DNA of 43,803 bases from Nocardia tenerifensis NBRC 101015 (lineage in GTDB: Bacteria; Actinomycetota; Actinomycetes; Mycobacteriales; Mycobacteriaceae), in contig NZ_BAGH01000599.1 of the NCBI RefSeq assembly GCF_000308715.1, positions 1 through 43,803 on the forward strand. The letters run 5' to 3'. A program made the translations under genes and the position numbers. The notes beneath the pieces are model-generated. The model did no database searches. It was not told the origin of the DNA and saw only the letters and a program-made list of their open reading frames with translations. Of this stretch, positions 1 to 8,179 are shown one piece after another. Positions within the stretch are counted from its first letter, which is position 1, and every line of letters starts with the position of its first letter.

Positions 1-249
1 GTCGGGCCGGACCTCGCAGTCGAAGCGATCCAGCACCGGCTCGGCGGCCCGCTCGCCGTGCGCGTAGGCCCGCGCGACCTGCTCGACCAGCGCGGAGGCG
101 ACCATGCACCACCACAGCGTGCCCGCGATGCGGGGCGAGGTCGTCCCCCACGAGCGACCCATCTCGGCAATGCGGGCCGCCAGCCAGTCCGGCCGCGTCA
201 GCGTTCGCCCGGGAACCGTGTTCACCACTTCAGGGGACTGCGTAACCAT
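1..249 (-). CDS. partial protein, possibly FhuF-like 2Fe-2S/ferric reductase family (N-terminal 83 residues)
   Basis: Only the N-terminus is inside the window; the gene runs off the left edge. The frame opens at ATG 249 and reads MVTQSPEVVNTVPG, then a helical stretch with SWGTTSPRIAG, TLWWCMVASALVEQVA and FDCEVRPD. It overlaps the end of the upstream membrane-protein gene by 28 bp, so the two are probably co-transcribed. The TLWW block after a short Trp/Arg-rich N-terminus reminds me of actinobacterial proteins annotated as (2Fe-2S)-binding or IucA/IucC C-terminal (FhuF-like) proteins, which reduce ferric siderophores. The cysteine cluster that would prove this lies outside the window. Coding status is well supported by the clean frame; the family call is tentative. 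Confidence 0.55.
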   Translation of the reverse strand, partial: MVTQSPEVVNTVPGRTLTRPDWLAARIAEMGRSWGTTSPRIAGTLWWCMVASALVEQVARAYAHGERAAEPVLDRFDCEVRPD

Positions 250-647
250 TGCCACTCGACTCCGATCCAGCCGCCGACCATCCCGAACGTGCCCAATACC
301 CACAGCGTCGCGACGACCAACGCGAACGTGATGGTCGCCGCGAACAAGCGCATGGCGGCGCCCCGAGCGGAGTACCACGCCATACCCTGCCGGTACTTGT
401 CGCGCAGCCAGCCGAGTGCCCTTTTCGCCCAGGCGAATTCGGTGGCGAGGATGCCAAGTCCGGCGAATACGATCGCCCAGCCGGGTCCGGGGTAGGGAAT
501 CGCGAGGACTCCGACGGCCAGCACCGCGGTGCCCGCCAGCGCGACCCCGATCCGATAGGCGAGGTTCAGCGTAGGACGCGCGGCGACGCGGGCGCGGAAG
601 GCGCGCCAACCCGTCTGCGTCGATCTTGTCTCCAGCTCGGCCGTCAC
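222..647 (-). CDS. TIGR02611-like small membrane protein
   Basis: A 141-residue protein from GTG 647, which is preceded by GGAGAGG. An ATG-less longer frame upstream is GC-rich shadow with no plausible protein. After a charged N-terminus there is a hydrophobic segment (about residues 31-50), a PYPGPGW turn and a second hydrophobic segment (about 56-72). A basic loop follows (FAWAKRALGWLRDKYRQ) and then a C-terminal membrane segment (about 101-130). This pattern, with PGPG between the first two helices, fits the actinobacterial TIGR02611 family of putative transmembrane proteins, which has no assigned biochemical role. It overlaps the next gene by 28 bp. Confidence is good for the family and nil for a function. 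Confidence 0.75.
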   Translation of the reverse strand: MTAELETRSTQTGWRAFRARVAARPTLNLAYRIGVALAGTAVLAVGVLAIPYPGPGWAIVFAGLGILATEFAWAKRALGWLRDKYRQGMAWYSARGAAMRLFAATITFALVVATLWVLGTFGMVGGWIGVEWQWLRSPLKW

Positions 648-742
648 CCTCTCCAGCGTACGAGACCGCCCGGTCGTCCTCCGGTCTCCGCCGCCGCGCC
701 CGCCCGGGCCGGAGCGGCTCGGACGGGCGCGGCGCGGGGGGC

Positions 743-2995
743 TCAGACGAGCTCGGGTGTGACCCGGCGGCCCGTCTCGTCCTCGATGTCGGCCAGTCCG
801 TCCTCGGTGATCTCGATGACGCGCGCGCTGGCGATGTCGAAGAACAGGCCCGACACCGTCACGCCGCGCTCGGCGACGGCCGCGCGCACCGCGGGGTGGC
901 GCTGCAGGTTCTCCAGTTGCACGGCCACGTTCACCATGCTCAACTGGTCGACCTCGCCGAACCCGGCCCGCGCGGCGGCCACCGCGACCGGGTGCCCGCG
1001 CCGGACCCGGTCCACGCTCGGCCGGCCGTGCGCGAGCCACTTGTCGATCTCCGGACCCGCTTGGGCGCCTGAGTGCAAGGCCTTCATCGCGCCGCAGGAC
1101 GAGTGGCCGCAGACCACGATGGAGCGGACGTTCAACTCCTCCAGCGCGAACACGAGCGCGGCGTCCACCGACGGGTCACCGACGGCGGGCACCAGGTTGC
1201 CCACATTGCGCACCGTGAACAGATCGCCCGGCCCGCTGTTGGTGATCATGTTCGGCACGATCCGGGAGTCCGCGCAGGTGAGGAAGAACGAGTCCGGATC
1301 CTGGCTGTCGCGCAGCCCGTCCAGGTGTGGCCGCACGACGTGCGCGTGGCTGCGGTGGTAGGCGGCGACGCCCGCCGCGATCGGGTCGTCGTGCTCGTCG
1401 CGGCGCCACGGGCCGAGGATGTCGGTCCACACCGCGCGCCCGAAGCTGCGCGATGGCGGGGCGTCCGTAGCGAAAGCCATGCGCGCGCTGCCGATCTCGA
1501 CGAAATCGACGCTGCCGCCGCCGCTCTCCTGCTGACGCACCCAGTCCTCGATGGCCTCGAAGGCGGCGTGGTCGAGGAAGTCGACGGTCATCTCGACGGT
1601 GACGTCCGCGCCGGCGGGCACCTTCGCGAACTCCGCCGACAGCTTGGGCAGCGCGAGGAAGGTGCACGAGCCGTCGATGGTGATCATCCAGCGCTGCGAA
1701 CCCGGGATCCGCTCGGCGCTGATGGCGACCCGCACGACCCGCCACAGCAGCAGCGCGAAGGCGAGCGCGAGGCCGATAAGCACGCCCTCCAGCAGATTCA
1801 GGAACACCACCGACGCCACGGTGACCGCGTACACCAGCAGATCACCGGTGCGCCGGGCCAGCCTGATGTGCGCGAGCTTCACCAGCTGCGTGCCGATCAC
1901 GATCAGCAGACCTGCCAGCGCCGCCTTCGGAATCTGTTGCACCACACCGGCCAACGCCACCGAGAACACCAGGATCCAGACGCCGTGCAGCACCGCGGAG
2001 GCCCGGCTGCGCGCGCCCGCCTGCACATTGGTGGCACTGCGCACGATCACACCGGTGACCGGCAGGCCGCCCAACAGACCGGACAGCACGTTGGCCGAGC
2101 CCTGGCCGATCAGCTCGCGGTCGAAGTTGGTGCGCCGACCGGAGTGCATCTTGTCCACGGCCACCGCGGAGAGCAGGCTCTCCACGCTGGCGATCAAGGC
2201 GATGGTGAGGATCATGAGCACGACCGCCGACCAGTCGCCGCGCGGCAGCTCGGGCAGGCCGATCGCGTCGAACAGCGAGCCGTTCAACACGATTCGCTCG
2301 GCACCGGTCGGCAGCACCATGGCGAGCACGGTGGCCGCGAACACCGCGACCAGCGGACCCGGCACGGCACGCAGCCTGGCGGGCACGTACTTCCAGCCCA
2401 GCATGATGGCGATCACCACCGCGCCGAGAAATGCGTCGCCGCCGTGCAGCGACATCAGCTGCTCGGGGAGCTGGGTGATGTTCTTCCACGCGGAGCTGTG
2501 CGACGAACCGCCGAGCAGCACGTGCACCTGCTGCAGCGCGATGGTGATACCGATGCCGGCCAGCATCGCGTGCACGACCACCGGCGCGACGGCGAGCGCG
2601 GCCCGCGCGATCCGGCTGAGCCCGAACAGGATTTGCAGCACGCCGGCCGCGGCGGCGATGAAACAGGTTACCTTCCAACCGAATTGGTTGATGGACTCGG
2701 CGACGACGACGGTGAGGCCCGCGGCCGGGCCGCTGACCTGAAGAACGGAGCCGCCGAGCAGACCGGCGACGATACCGCCGACCACGGCGGCGATGAGACC
2801 GGCGGCGACGGGCGCGCCGGAGGCGAGGGCGATGCCGAGGGACAGCGGCAGCGCGACCAGGAAGACGACGATGGACGAGGGCACATCGTGCCGGAGGATC
2901 GATTGCAGACGATCGGACAGGGGTTCGGGACCAGGACCCCTGTCCGCCTGGACCGGCGGGGCAATCGGCGGGGCCAAATCGTTTTCGACAGCCAT
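743..2995 (-). CDS. SulP family anion transporter fused to beta-carbonic anhydrase (copy 1)
   Basis: A 750-residue fusion. The N-terminal two thirds is a SulP/SLC26-type anion transporter with many membrane helices, beginning at VPSSIVVFLVALPLSLGIAL and followed by a STAS-like segment. The last ~180 residues are a beta-class carbonic anhydrase. Its zinc site is visible: CADSR (Cys about 574, with the Asp-Arg dyad) and GHSSCG (His about 631, Cys about 634). The architecture matches M. tuberculosis Rv3273, which suggests that bicarbonate or another anion is moved while CO2 and bicarbonate are interconverted at the membrane. Start ATG 2995 was chosen because AAGGAG lies 6 nt upstream; a longer frame to 3232 would extend into the AT-rich promoter. 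It lies downstream of a paralogue but has its own leader. Confidence 0.92.
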   Translation of the reverse strand: MAVENDLAPPIAPPVQADRGPGPEPLSDRLQSILRHDVPSSIVVFLVALPLSLGIALASGAPVAAGLIAAVVGGIVAGLLGGSVLQVSGPAAGLTVVVAESINQFGWKVTCFIAAAAGVLQILFGLSRIARAALAVAPVVVHAMLAGIGITIALQQVHVLLGGSSHSSAWKNITQLPEQLMSLHGGDAFLGAVVIAIMLGWKYVPARLRAVPGPLVAVFAATVLAMVLPTGAERIVLNGSLFDAIGLPELPRGDWSAVVLMILTIALIASVESLLSAVAVDKMHSGRRTNFDRELIGQGSANVLSGLLGGLPVTGVIVRSATNVQAGARSRASAVLHGVWILVFSVALAGVVQQIPKAALAGLLIVIGTQLVKLAHIRLARRTGDLLVYAVTVASVVFLNLLEGVLIGLALAFALLLWRVVRVAISAERIPGSQRWMITIDGSCTFLALPKLSAEFAKVPAGADVTVEMTVDFLDHAAFEAIEDWVRQQESGGGSVDFVEIGSARMAFATDAPPSRSFGRAVWTDILGPWRRDEHDDPIAAGVAAYHRSHAHVVRPHLDGLRDSQDPDSFFLTCADSRIVPNMITNSGPGDLFTVRNVGNLVPAVGDPSVDAALVFALEELNVRSIVVCGHSSCGAMKALHSGAQAGPEIDKWLAHGRPSVDRVRRGHPVAVAAARAGFGEVDQLSMVNVAVQLENLQRHPAVRAAVAERGVTVSGLFFDIASARVIEITEDGLADIEDETGRRVTPELV

Positions 2996-3142
2996 GACTA
3001 TCTCCTTCGCCGAACTCGGCCGCGACGGCCGAGGTCGGTTGACGATCAACATGTCCAGCAAGGGGGCACACGACCGCGAACCGGCATCTCGCGGTGAAGC
3101 AGTTCTCGACGCATCAGTGGGCCGAGATGTAAACCGAAACAA

Positions 3143-3167
3143 GGCTATTAGTAAAGACTTAGCAAAG
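3143..3167 (-). promoter_or_regulatory. conserved direct-repeat element upstream of SulP-CA copy 1
   Basis: On the minus strand the element reads CTTTGCT-AAGT-CTTTACT, two 7-bp direct repeats (6 of 7 identical) with a 4-bp spacer. It lies about 155-170 bp upstream of the ATG. The 18-bp core (3150-3167) is identical at 17 of 18 positions to the sequence at 5641-5658 upstream of the second fusion gene, and both are flanked by a GGCTA block. Heptamers on an 11-bp period are the usual geometry for OmpR/PhoB-family response regulators. A -35-like TTTACT overlaps the second repeat, and TTACAT follows after 17 bp on the minus strand. Conservation is directly seen; the regulator is unknown. Confidence 0.55.
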
Positions 3168-3277
3168 CCTGAGAATGATGCTAATAGCGCGTTAACTCCG
3201 CCGTACAGCCGCGATATGGCCTGCCTCACCACCAGCGCGACAGCACCGCGGCGCGGGCGCGCGGGCCGTCGCGGCGG

Positions 3278-5509
3278 TTAAACGGGCTCGGCGGCGACAC
3301 GGCGGCCCTCGTCGTCGAACTCCGCGATGCCGTCCACGGTCACCTCGATCACCCGGGCGGTGGCGAGGTCGAAGAACAGCCCCGACACCGCGACGCCGCG
3401 CTCCTCGATCCCCTGCCGCACGGCCGGGTGCGCGTGCAGCCGCTCCAACTGCACCGCGACGTTCACCATGCCGAGCTGGTCGACCTCGCCGAAGCCGGCC
3501 AGCGCGGCGGCCTGGGCGACCGGGTGCCCGAGGCGGAAGCGGTCCAGGCTCGGGCGAGCGTGCGCCAGCCAGTCGCCCAAGCCGGAACCGGCGCGCACGT
3601 CGCGATGCAGCGCCTCCATCGCGCCGCAGCCGGAGTGTCCGCACACGACGACCGCGCGCACGTCCAGCCGCTCCAGCGCGTAGATCAGCGCGGCCTCGAC
3701 CGAGACGTCGCTGCCCGCGGTGGGGACCAGATTGCCCACATTGCGCACGGTGAACAGGTCGCCGGGGCCGCTGTTGGTGATGACGTTGGGCACGATGCGG
3801 GCGTCCGCACAGGTGAGGAAGAACGAGTCGGCGTCCGGGCGGTGCCGCAGACCATCGAGGTGCGGGCGCATGAGGTGCGCGTGCCCGCGGTGGTAGGCGG
3901 CGATGCCCGCCGCGATCCGATCCTCGCGATTGCCGCTGCGCCGCCACGGTCCGATCGCCTGATCGATGACCTGCCTCGAGTGCCCGCGCTCGGGCGGGCC
4001 CGCCATCGCGCGGGCCATGCGCGCGCTGCCGATCTCCACGAATTCGACGGTGCCGCCGCAGGATTCGCGGTGCGCCGCCCACTCGGTGATGCGCTCGTAG
4101 GCGGCGTGGTCGAGGAAGTCGAGCGTCATCTCCACCGTCACGTCGACGCCGGCGGGCACCTTGGCCAGCTCCGCGGACAGCTTCGGCAGGGCGAGGAAGG
4201 TGCAGGTGCCGTCGATGGTCACCACCCAGCGGCGCGCGCTCGCCACCGGCTCGGCGACGATGGTCACCCGGACCACCCGCCACAGCAGCAGCGCGAAGGA
4301 CAGCGCGAGCCCGATCACCATGCCCGCCAACAGATTCAGGAAAACCACGCTCAGCACCGTCGCCACGTACACGTAGAGGTCGCCGGTGCGCCGCGCGAGC
4401 CGGATGTGGGCCAGCTTCACCAGCTGCACGCCGATCAGGATGAGCAGCCCGGCCAGCGCCGCCTTCGGGATCTGCTGCACCAGCCCGGCCAGCGCCACCG
4501 CGAACAACAGCACCCAGACGCCGTGCAGCACGGTCGCCGCCCGGCTCTGCGCGCCGGCCTGCGCGTTGGTGATGCTGCGCACGATCACCGCCGCCACCGG
4601 CAGCCCGCCGAGCAGGCCCGACACCATGTTGGCCGAGCCCTGGCCGATCAGTTCACGGTCGAGCCCGGTCGAGTTGCCGGGGCGCAGCTTGTCCACGGCG
4701 ACCGCGGAGAGCAGGGTCTCGACGCTGGCGATGAGCGCGATGGTCACCATGGTCATCGCGATCGCGGTCCAGCTGCCCGAGGGGACGGCGGGTAGCCCGA
4801 TCGAGTCGAGCAGCGAGCCGTTGAGGACCAGCCGCTCCACGTGGGTCGGCAGCACCAGCGACAGCAGGGTGGCGACCACCACCGCGACCAGCGGCCCCGG
4901 CACGACCCGGATCTGGCGCGGCACGAACTTCCACGCGATCAGGATGACGATCACCACGACGCCGATGACCAGGTCACCGTGGTGCACCGAGCGCAGCTGG
5001 TGCGGCAGCTGGGTGAGGCTGTCGAACGACGAGCTCAGCGACGCGCCGCCGAGCAGCACGTGCACCTGCTGCAGTGCGATGATCACGCCGATGCCCGCCA
5101 GCAGCCCGTGCACGACCACCGGCGCGATGGCCAGCGCGCCGCGCGCGATGCGGCTGAGCCCGAACAGAATTTGCAGCACGCCGGCGCCGACGGTGATGAA
5201 ACAGGTGGCGGCCCAGCCGAATTGGTGCACACTCTCGGCGACGACGACGGTGAGGCTGGCGGTCGGCCCGGTCACCTGCACCGCCGAGCCGCCGACCAGG
5301 CCGGCGACCACCCCGCCGACCACGGCCGCGATCAGACCGGCGGCGACCGGGGCGCCGGAGGCGACCGCGACTCCGAGGGAAAGCGGCAGTGCGACAAGGA
5401 AAACGACGATGGACGCGGGCAGATCATGACGGCCGATGGCGGCCAGGCGTTGCGATAGAGCGGGGTGGCGCGGCGACGTCCGTGGTGCGAGATCGGTGTC
5501 GGTGAGCAT
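3278..5509 (-). CDS. SulP family anion transporter fused to beta-carbonic anhydrase (copy 2)
   Basis: A 743-residue paralogue of the fusion immediately downstream, sharing long identical blocks such as SSIVVFLVALPLSLG-like and GPGDLFTVRNVGNLVP. The SulP membrane domain occupies roughly residues 25-440, followed by a STAS-like part and a beta-carbonic anhydrase of about 180 residues. The zinc ligands are kept (CADAR and GHSGCG), but the usual Ser of CxDSR is Ala here, while copy 1 has Ser. Start ATG 5509 has GAAGGAGAAAT directly upstream. The 282 bp between the two genes and the shared upstream element argue that each copy has its own promoter after a tandem duplication. It may be a bicarbonate-handling system; the transported anion is not shown by the sequence. 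Confidence 0.92.
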   Translation of the reverse strand: MLTDTDLAPRTSPRHPALSQRLAAIGRHDLPASIVVFLVALPLSLGVAVASGAPVAAGLIAAVVGGVVAGLVGGSAVQVTGPTASLTVVVAESVHQFGWAATCFITVGAGVLQILFGLSRIARGALAIAPVVVHGLLAGIGVIIALQQVHVLLGGASLSSSFDSLTQLPHQLRSVHHGDLVIGVVVIVILIAWKFVPRQIRVVPGPLVAVVVATLLSLVLPTHVERLVLNGSLLDSIGLPAVPSGSWTAIAMTMVTIALIASVETLLSAVAVDKLRPGNSTGLDRELIGQGSANMVSGLLGGLPVAAVIVRSITNAQAGAQSRAATVLHGVWVLLFAVALAGLVQQIPKAALAGLLILIGVQLVKLAHIRLARRTGDLYVYVATVLSVVFLNLLAGMVIGLALSFALLLWRVVRVTIVAEPVASARRWVVTIDGTCTFLALPKLSAELAKVPAGVDVTVEMTLDFLDHAAYERITEWAAHRESCGGTVEFVEIGSARMARAMAGPPERGHSRQVIDQAIGPWRRSGNREDRIAAGIAAYHRGHAHLMRPHLDGLRHRPDADSFFLTCADARIVPNVITNSGPGDLFTVRNVGNLVPTAGSDVSVEAALIYALERLDVRAVVVCGHSGCGAMEALHRDVRAGSGLGDWLAHARPSLDRFRLGHPVAQAAALAGFGEVDQLGMVNVAVQLERLHAHPAVRQGIEERGVAVSGLFFDLATARVIEVTVDGIAEFDDEGRRVAAEPV

Positions 5510-5595
5510 ATTTCTCCTTCGCCGGGCGGCCCTGACCGCCTCGGTTCATCGGTGGAACATGTTCTGGCATCGAAGCGAGCGGCGGGCGTAGCTCA

Positions 5596-5612
5596 GCCGC
5601 TCCTAGAGCGGC
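5596..5612. repeat. perfect hairpin in the 5' leader of SulP-CA copy 2
   Basis: GCCGCTC-CTA-GAGCGGC is a 7-bp perfect stem with a 3-nt loop. It sits between the conserved upstream element and the start codon of the second SulP-carbonic anhydrase gene, so it would be part of the mRNA leader if transcription starts near that element. Copy 1 has no equivalent that I can see. It could be a leader structure, an operator half-pair or chance. Confidence 0.35.
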
Positions 5613-5632
5613 GACCCGGGACGCGAAGGTCC

Positions 5633-5658
5633 GGCTAAATAGTAAAGACTTCGCAAAG
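5633..5658 (-). promoter_or_regulatory. conserved direct-repeat element upstream of SulP-CA copy 2
   Basis: The minus strand reads CTTTGCG-AAGT-CTTTACT, then ATTTAGCC. The core 5641-5658 matches the element of copy 1 (3150-3167) at 17 of 18 positions, in an otherwise unrelated leader sequence and at a similar distance from the ATG (about 132-150 bp). Survival of such a block in diverged non-coding DNA suggests a functional operator, probably for a response regulator that binds tandem heptamers. Confidence 0.55.
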
Positions 5659-5703
5659 TATATGGAAAGCTTTCAGGTGGAATCGGCCCGTCTGTCACCG
5701 AAT

Positions 5704-5719
5704 TGTGATCCAGATCACC
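5704..5719. promoter_or_regulatory. CRP-type palindrome upstream of SulP-CA copy 2
   Basis: TGTGA-TCCAGA-TCACC matches the consensus TGTGA-N6-TCACA/G of cAMP receptor proteins, including mycobacterial Crp (Rv3676), at 9 of 10 conserved positions. The inner GTGATC-CA-GATCAC is a perfect palindrome. It is intergenic, about 195 bp upstream of the copy 2 start and about 45 bp beyond the direct-repeat element. That is a plausible position for a class I activator or a distal site. Copy 1 lacks it. Confidence 0.5.
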
Positions 5720-5744
5720 GAGTGGCGCAAGGCCTCGGGACTGC

Positions 5745-6821
5745 CTACTTCAGGTACCAGGCGACCAGCCGTTCCACCAGGCCGAGATCGCAGACCTCGT
5801 CGGGGACGCGCAGCGTCGCCTCCAGATTGCCGCGGTCGAACTCGATGCGGTCCAGCAGGTACTTTCCCGTGTACGCCATACGGGTCGCCACCGCACGATC
5901 CAGCGCGGTGAGCTGAGCGTCGTCCCAGTTCTCGGGGGTCACGGGGCGCAGCGTCATGCCGAGTCCAGCGCCGATCAGCCGGACGGTGTCGGGCGCGGGA
6001 ACGCCTACTCGGTCGGTCAGATTGACGATGCGCGGCGGCTCGTCGACCTCGGCCAGCGCAAGCAGCCACTCCACGCAGGTGTCGATCGGCACGAGGTTGA
6101 GCGTGGCGCCCTCGGCGACCTGCACCGCCGCGTCGCCGCCGGGGAAGCGGTGCGCGACCCGCCGCATGTTCGTCATGAAGTTGTAGATGCCGAAATCCGA
6201 AGTGGTGTGGCCGGTTTTGGCCGAGCCGACCACCTGCCCGAGCCGGAACACCGAGCCGTCGACGCCGTGCTCGCGCACGAAGTCGCGGAAGACCAACTCG
6301 CCGCCGCGCTTGGTCGCCTCGTAGACCGTGCGGAAGCGGGTGTCGTCGGTGATGGGCAGCCAGGTCTCCGCGGTGGGCGCGTCCATGACGCCGCCGACAT
6401 AGGCGGTGCTGATCAAGAAGAAGCGCGACCCGGGCCTGCTGTGTTCGACGAACAGTCGCAGCGCCCGCTCGGTCCCCCTGATGTTCACCTCCTCCAGCAG
6501 AGCGGGTCGGTTGGGTGAGAGATCGACCGCCGCGGCGAAGTGCCAGTAGTCGCAGGGCTCGGAGAAGATCGCGGCCGCCGTGAAATCGTCTATGCCCAAG
6601 CGCTCTTCGGTGAGTTCGCAGTCGAAGGTCTCGACGTCGGACATCGTCGCGGGCGGCTCCCCCTCGTTCAGCGTCGCCGCTTCGAGCGCCTCGAACACGC
6701 GGGTGCGCGCCCCTCTGGCCAGCGCTTTCACCCGGATGCCGCGCCTGCGCATCTCGCAGATGGTGTTGCTGGCGACGTATCCGTTGGCACCGTCCACGAC
6801 CGCCACGCGCGCGTTGCCCAT
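5745..6821 (-). CDS. extended SDR, thioester-reductase-like NAD(P)-dependent enzyme
   Basis: A 358-residue extended short-chain dehydrogenase. The Rossmann motif GANGYVAS lies near the N-terminus (about residues 11-18). Further on come HFAAAVDL, a VNIRGT-like block, STAYVGG, and the catalytic YEATK (Tyr-x-x-x-Lys). STAYVGG and HxAAxVDL are typical of the NAD_binding_4 group, which includes thioester reductase domains that release carrier-bound acyl chains as aldehydes or alcohols. It is the last gene of the 10237-5745 operon, and its ATG 6821 shares one base with the TGA of the condensation-domain gene (TGATG), with GGAG 6 nt upstream. It could reduce an intermediate bound to the carrier protein encoded at 17191, but a soluble-substrate SDR role is equally possible. 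Confidence 0.8.
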   Translation of the reverse strand: MGNARVAVVDGANGYVASNTICEMRRRGIRVKALARGARTRVFEALEAATLNEGEPPATMSDVETFDCELTEERLGIDDFTAAAIFSEPCDYWHFAAAVDLSPNRPALLEEVNIRGTERALRLFVEHSRPGSRFFLISTAYVGGVMDAPTAETWLPITDDTRFRTVYEATKRGGELVFRDFVREHGVDGSVFRLGQVVGSAKTGHTTSDFGIYNFMTNMRRVAHRFPGGDAAVQVAEGATLNLVPIDTCVEWLLALAEVDEPPRIVNLTDRVGVPAPDTVRLIGAGLGMTLRPVTPENWDDAQLTALDRAVATRMAYTGKYLLDRIEFDRGNLEATLRVPDEVCDLGLVERLVAWYLK

Positions 6822-8179
6822 CAGATGCTCCACAGGTCGGCGGGCAGACGGCGGTCGACCAGCTTGCCGAGGGACAGGTCAGGGTCGCACGCGGCGTCGA
6901 GGCACAGCTGAACCACCGACGCGCACAGGGCGGCGGCCAGCTCGTCGTTCCATAGCCGTTGTGCCGCATTGAATGTCATGGCCATCGCCTCCCGCGTGCC
7001 CTTGATCGTGAGCAGGCCGTCGATCGGGAGCACGTTCCCCGTCGACGTCCGGTGCAGGGCGTAATCCGTTGCGACGCAGTCGGGTCCGAACAGCGTCGGG
7101 CCGGCGGACGCTTTGGGCACGTTCAGCATCTGCACCGGGAACAGGGCGCTGTGCGGATCGATCAGCGCGACAGACAGATCCGGGCAGACCTCGAGCACCT
7201 CGATGAACGGATACCACTGGAATCGGTAGGCGCTCAGGCAGCTCCGCTTGAACGCGGCGACGAGCTCCGCGAACGCCATTCGCGGCGTCCAGCGGAACCC
7301 GATCAGGAACGGGTTGAACAGCATCGCCACCGTCTGGTGATACCGCGGATCCCGGCGGCCGTGGCTGAAGGTCGGCATGAGATACGCCTCGCAGCCGCCG
7401 AGGTGACCGAGGAGGCAGCCGTATGCGGCGGCGAGCACCATGAACGGCGTCGCGCGCAGCTTGCCCGCCAAGCCTTGCACCGCAGCGCTTTCCGAGGACG
7501 TCAGGCCGCGATCGCTTCGAGAAGTCAGCGCCTGCCCGGCCTCCGCACCCGCTATCTGCAATACCTCGAGCGAGCCGATGTACTCCGGCCAGAAGGCGCG
7601 GGCCTCCTCCGCCGCCGGCGACTCCAGCGCGGCGAGTTCGTCGCGGACGATCTGCCGATAGTGCACGTCGAGCGGCGCGGGTTCGGGTTCGAGCCCGGCC
7701 GCCGCGCGATAGAACCGCCCCACATCGTGTTTGAGCACCTCGAGCGACCAGGCGTCGGCCACGCTGTGATGCACCGTCACCTGGAGCAGTCGCCGCTCGT
7801 CCGGCGCGTTCTCCAGCAGCAGCACGCGCACCAGCGGCGGGTGGGCGAGGTCGAAGGGTGCGTTGTTGTGCTCGACCAGCGTGTCCTCGGCCACATCCCA
7901 GGCTTCCGGCGCGACGGGCAGCACGGTCATCTCGGGTTCGCTCGCGGACCCGATGACCTGCTCGGCCATGCCGCGCCCGCGCACGACGCCGGTGCGCAGC
8001 GCCTCGTGCCGTTCGATGCCGCGCACCACGGCGTCGAACAGCCGACCCCGGTCGAGCGGGCCGTCGACGGCGAGCCGGAACGAGATGTTGAACGCCTCCG
8101 CCGCGCCGCCGGGGCGGATCGATTCCAGGAAATCCAGCATGTGCTGCCCGGGTGTCAACGGCAGCCGCGTCTCGGCCAT
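6821..8179 (-). CDS. free-standing NRPS condensation-domain protein
   Basis: A 452-residue protein that is a single condensation domain without adenylation or carrier domains. The active-site motif HHxxxD is present as HHSVADAW (residues about 137-142), preceded by a typical opening LPLTPGQHMLDFLES and followed by a C-terminal lobe with PTFSHGRRDPRY and LFNPF-type blocks. Condensation domains join an acyl group on one carrier to an amine, hydroxyl or second carrier. Here it probably works in trans with the carrier protein and ligase encoded at 17191-18852. It is translationally coupled both upstream (TGATG with the M20 gene) and downstream. Substrates cannot be read from the sequence; esterification or amide formation are both possible. 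Confidence 0.88.
   Translation of the reverse strand: MAETRLPLTPGQHMLDFLESIRPGGAAEAFNISFRLAVDGPLDRGRLFDAVVRGIERHEALRTGVVRGRGMAEQVIGSASEPEMTVLPVAPEAWDVAEDTLVEHNNAPFDLAHPPLVRVLLLENAPDERRLLQVTVHHSVADAWSLEVLKHDVGRFYRAAAGLEPEPAPLDVHYRQIVRDELAALESPAAEEARAFWPEYIGSLEVLQIAGAEAGQALTSRSDRGLTSSESAAVQGLAGKLRATPFMVLAAAYGCLLGHLGGCEAYLMPTFSHGRRDPRYHQTVAMLFNPFLIGFRWTPRMAFAELVAAFKRSCLSAYRFQWYPFIEVLEVCPDLSVALIDPHSALFPVQMLNVPKASAGPTLFGPDCVATDYALHRTSTGNVLPIDGLLTIKGTREAMAMTFNAAQRLWNDELAAALCASVVQLCLDAACDPDLSLGKLVDRRLPADLWSI

Noticed and set aside
1073..3097. A 674-codon open frame on the plus strand opposite the first SulP-carbonic anhydrase gene.
   Set aside because: The translation is His/Gln/Arg/Asp-rich with no domain. 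The opposite frame encodes an intact fusion protein with catalytic motifs.
2996..3232. Longer N-terminus for SulP-CA copy 1 (start at 3232).
   Set aside because: It would put the AT-rich conserved upstream element inside the coding region, has no homology to copy 2, and the internal ATG 2995 has an ideal Shine-Dalgarno.
5555..5564. GAACATGTTC palindrome in the leader of SulP-CA copy 2, considered as a LexA (SOS) box.
   Set aside because: Actinobacterial LexA sites need GAAC and GTTC separated by 4 nt; here the gap is 2. It may be chance or another repressor site.
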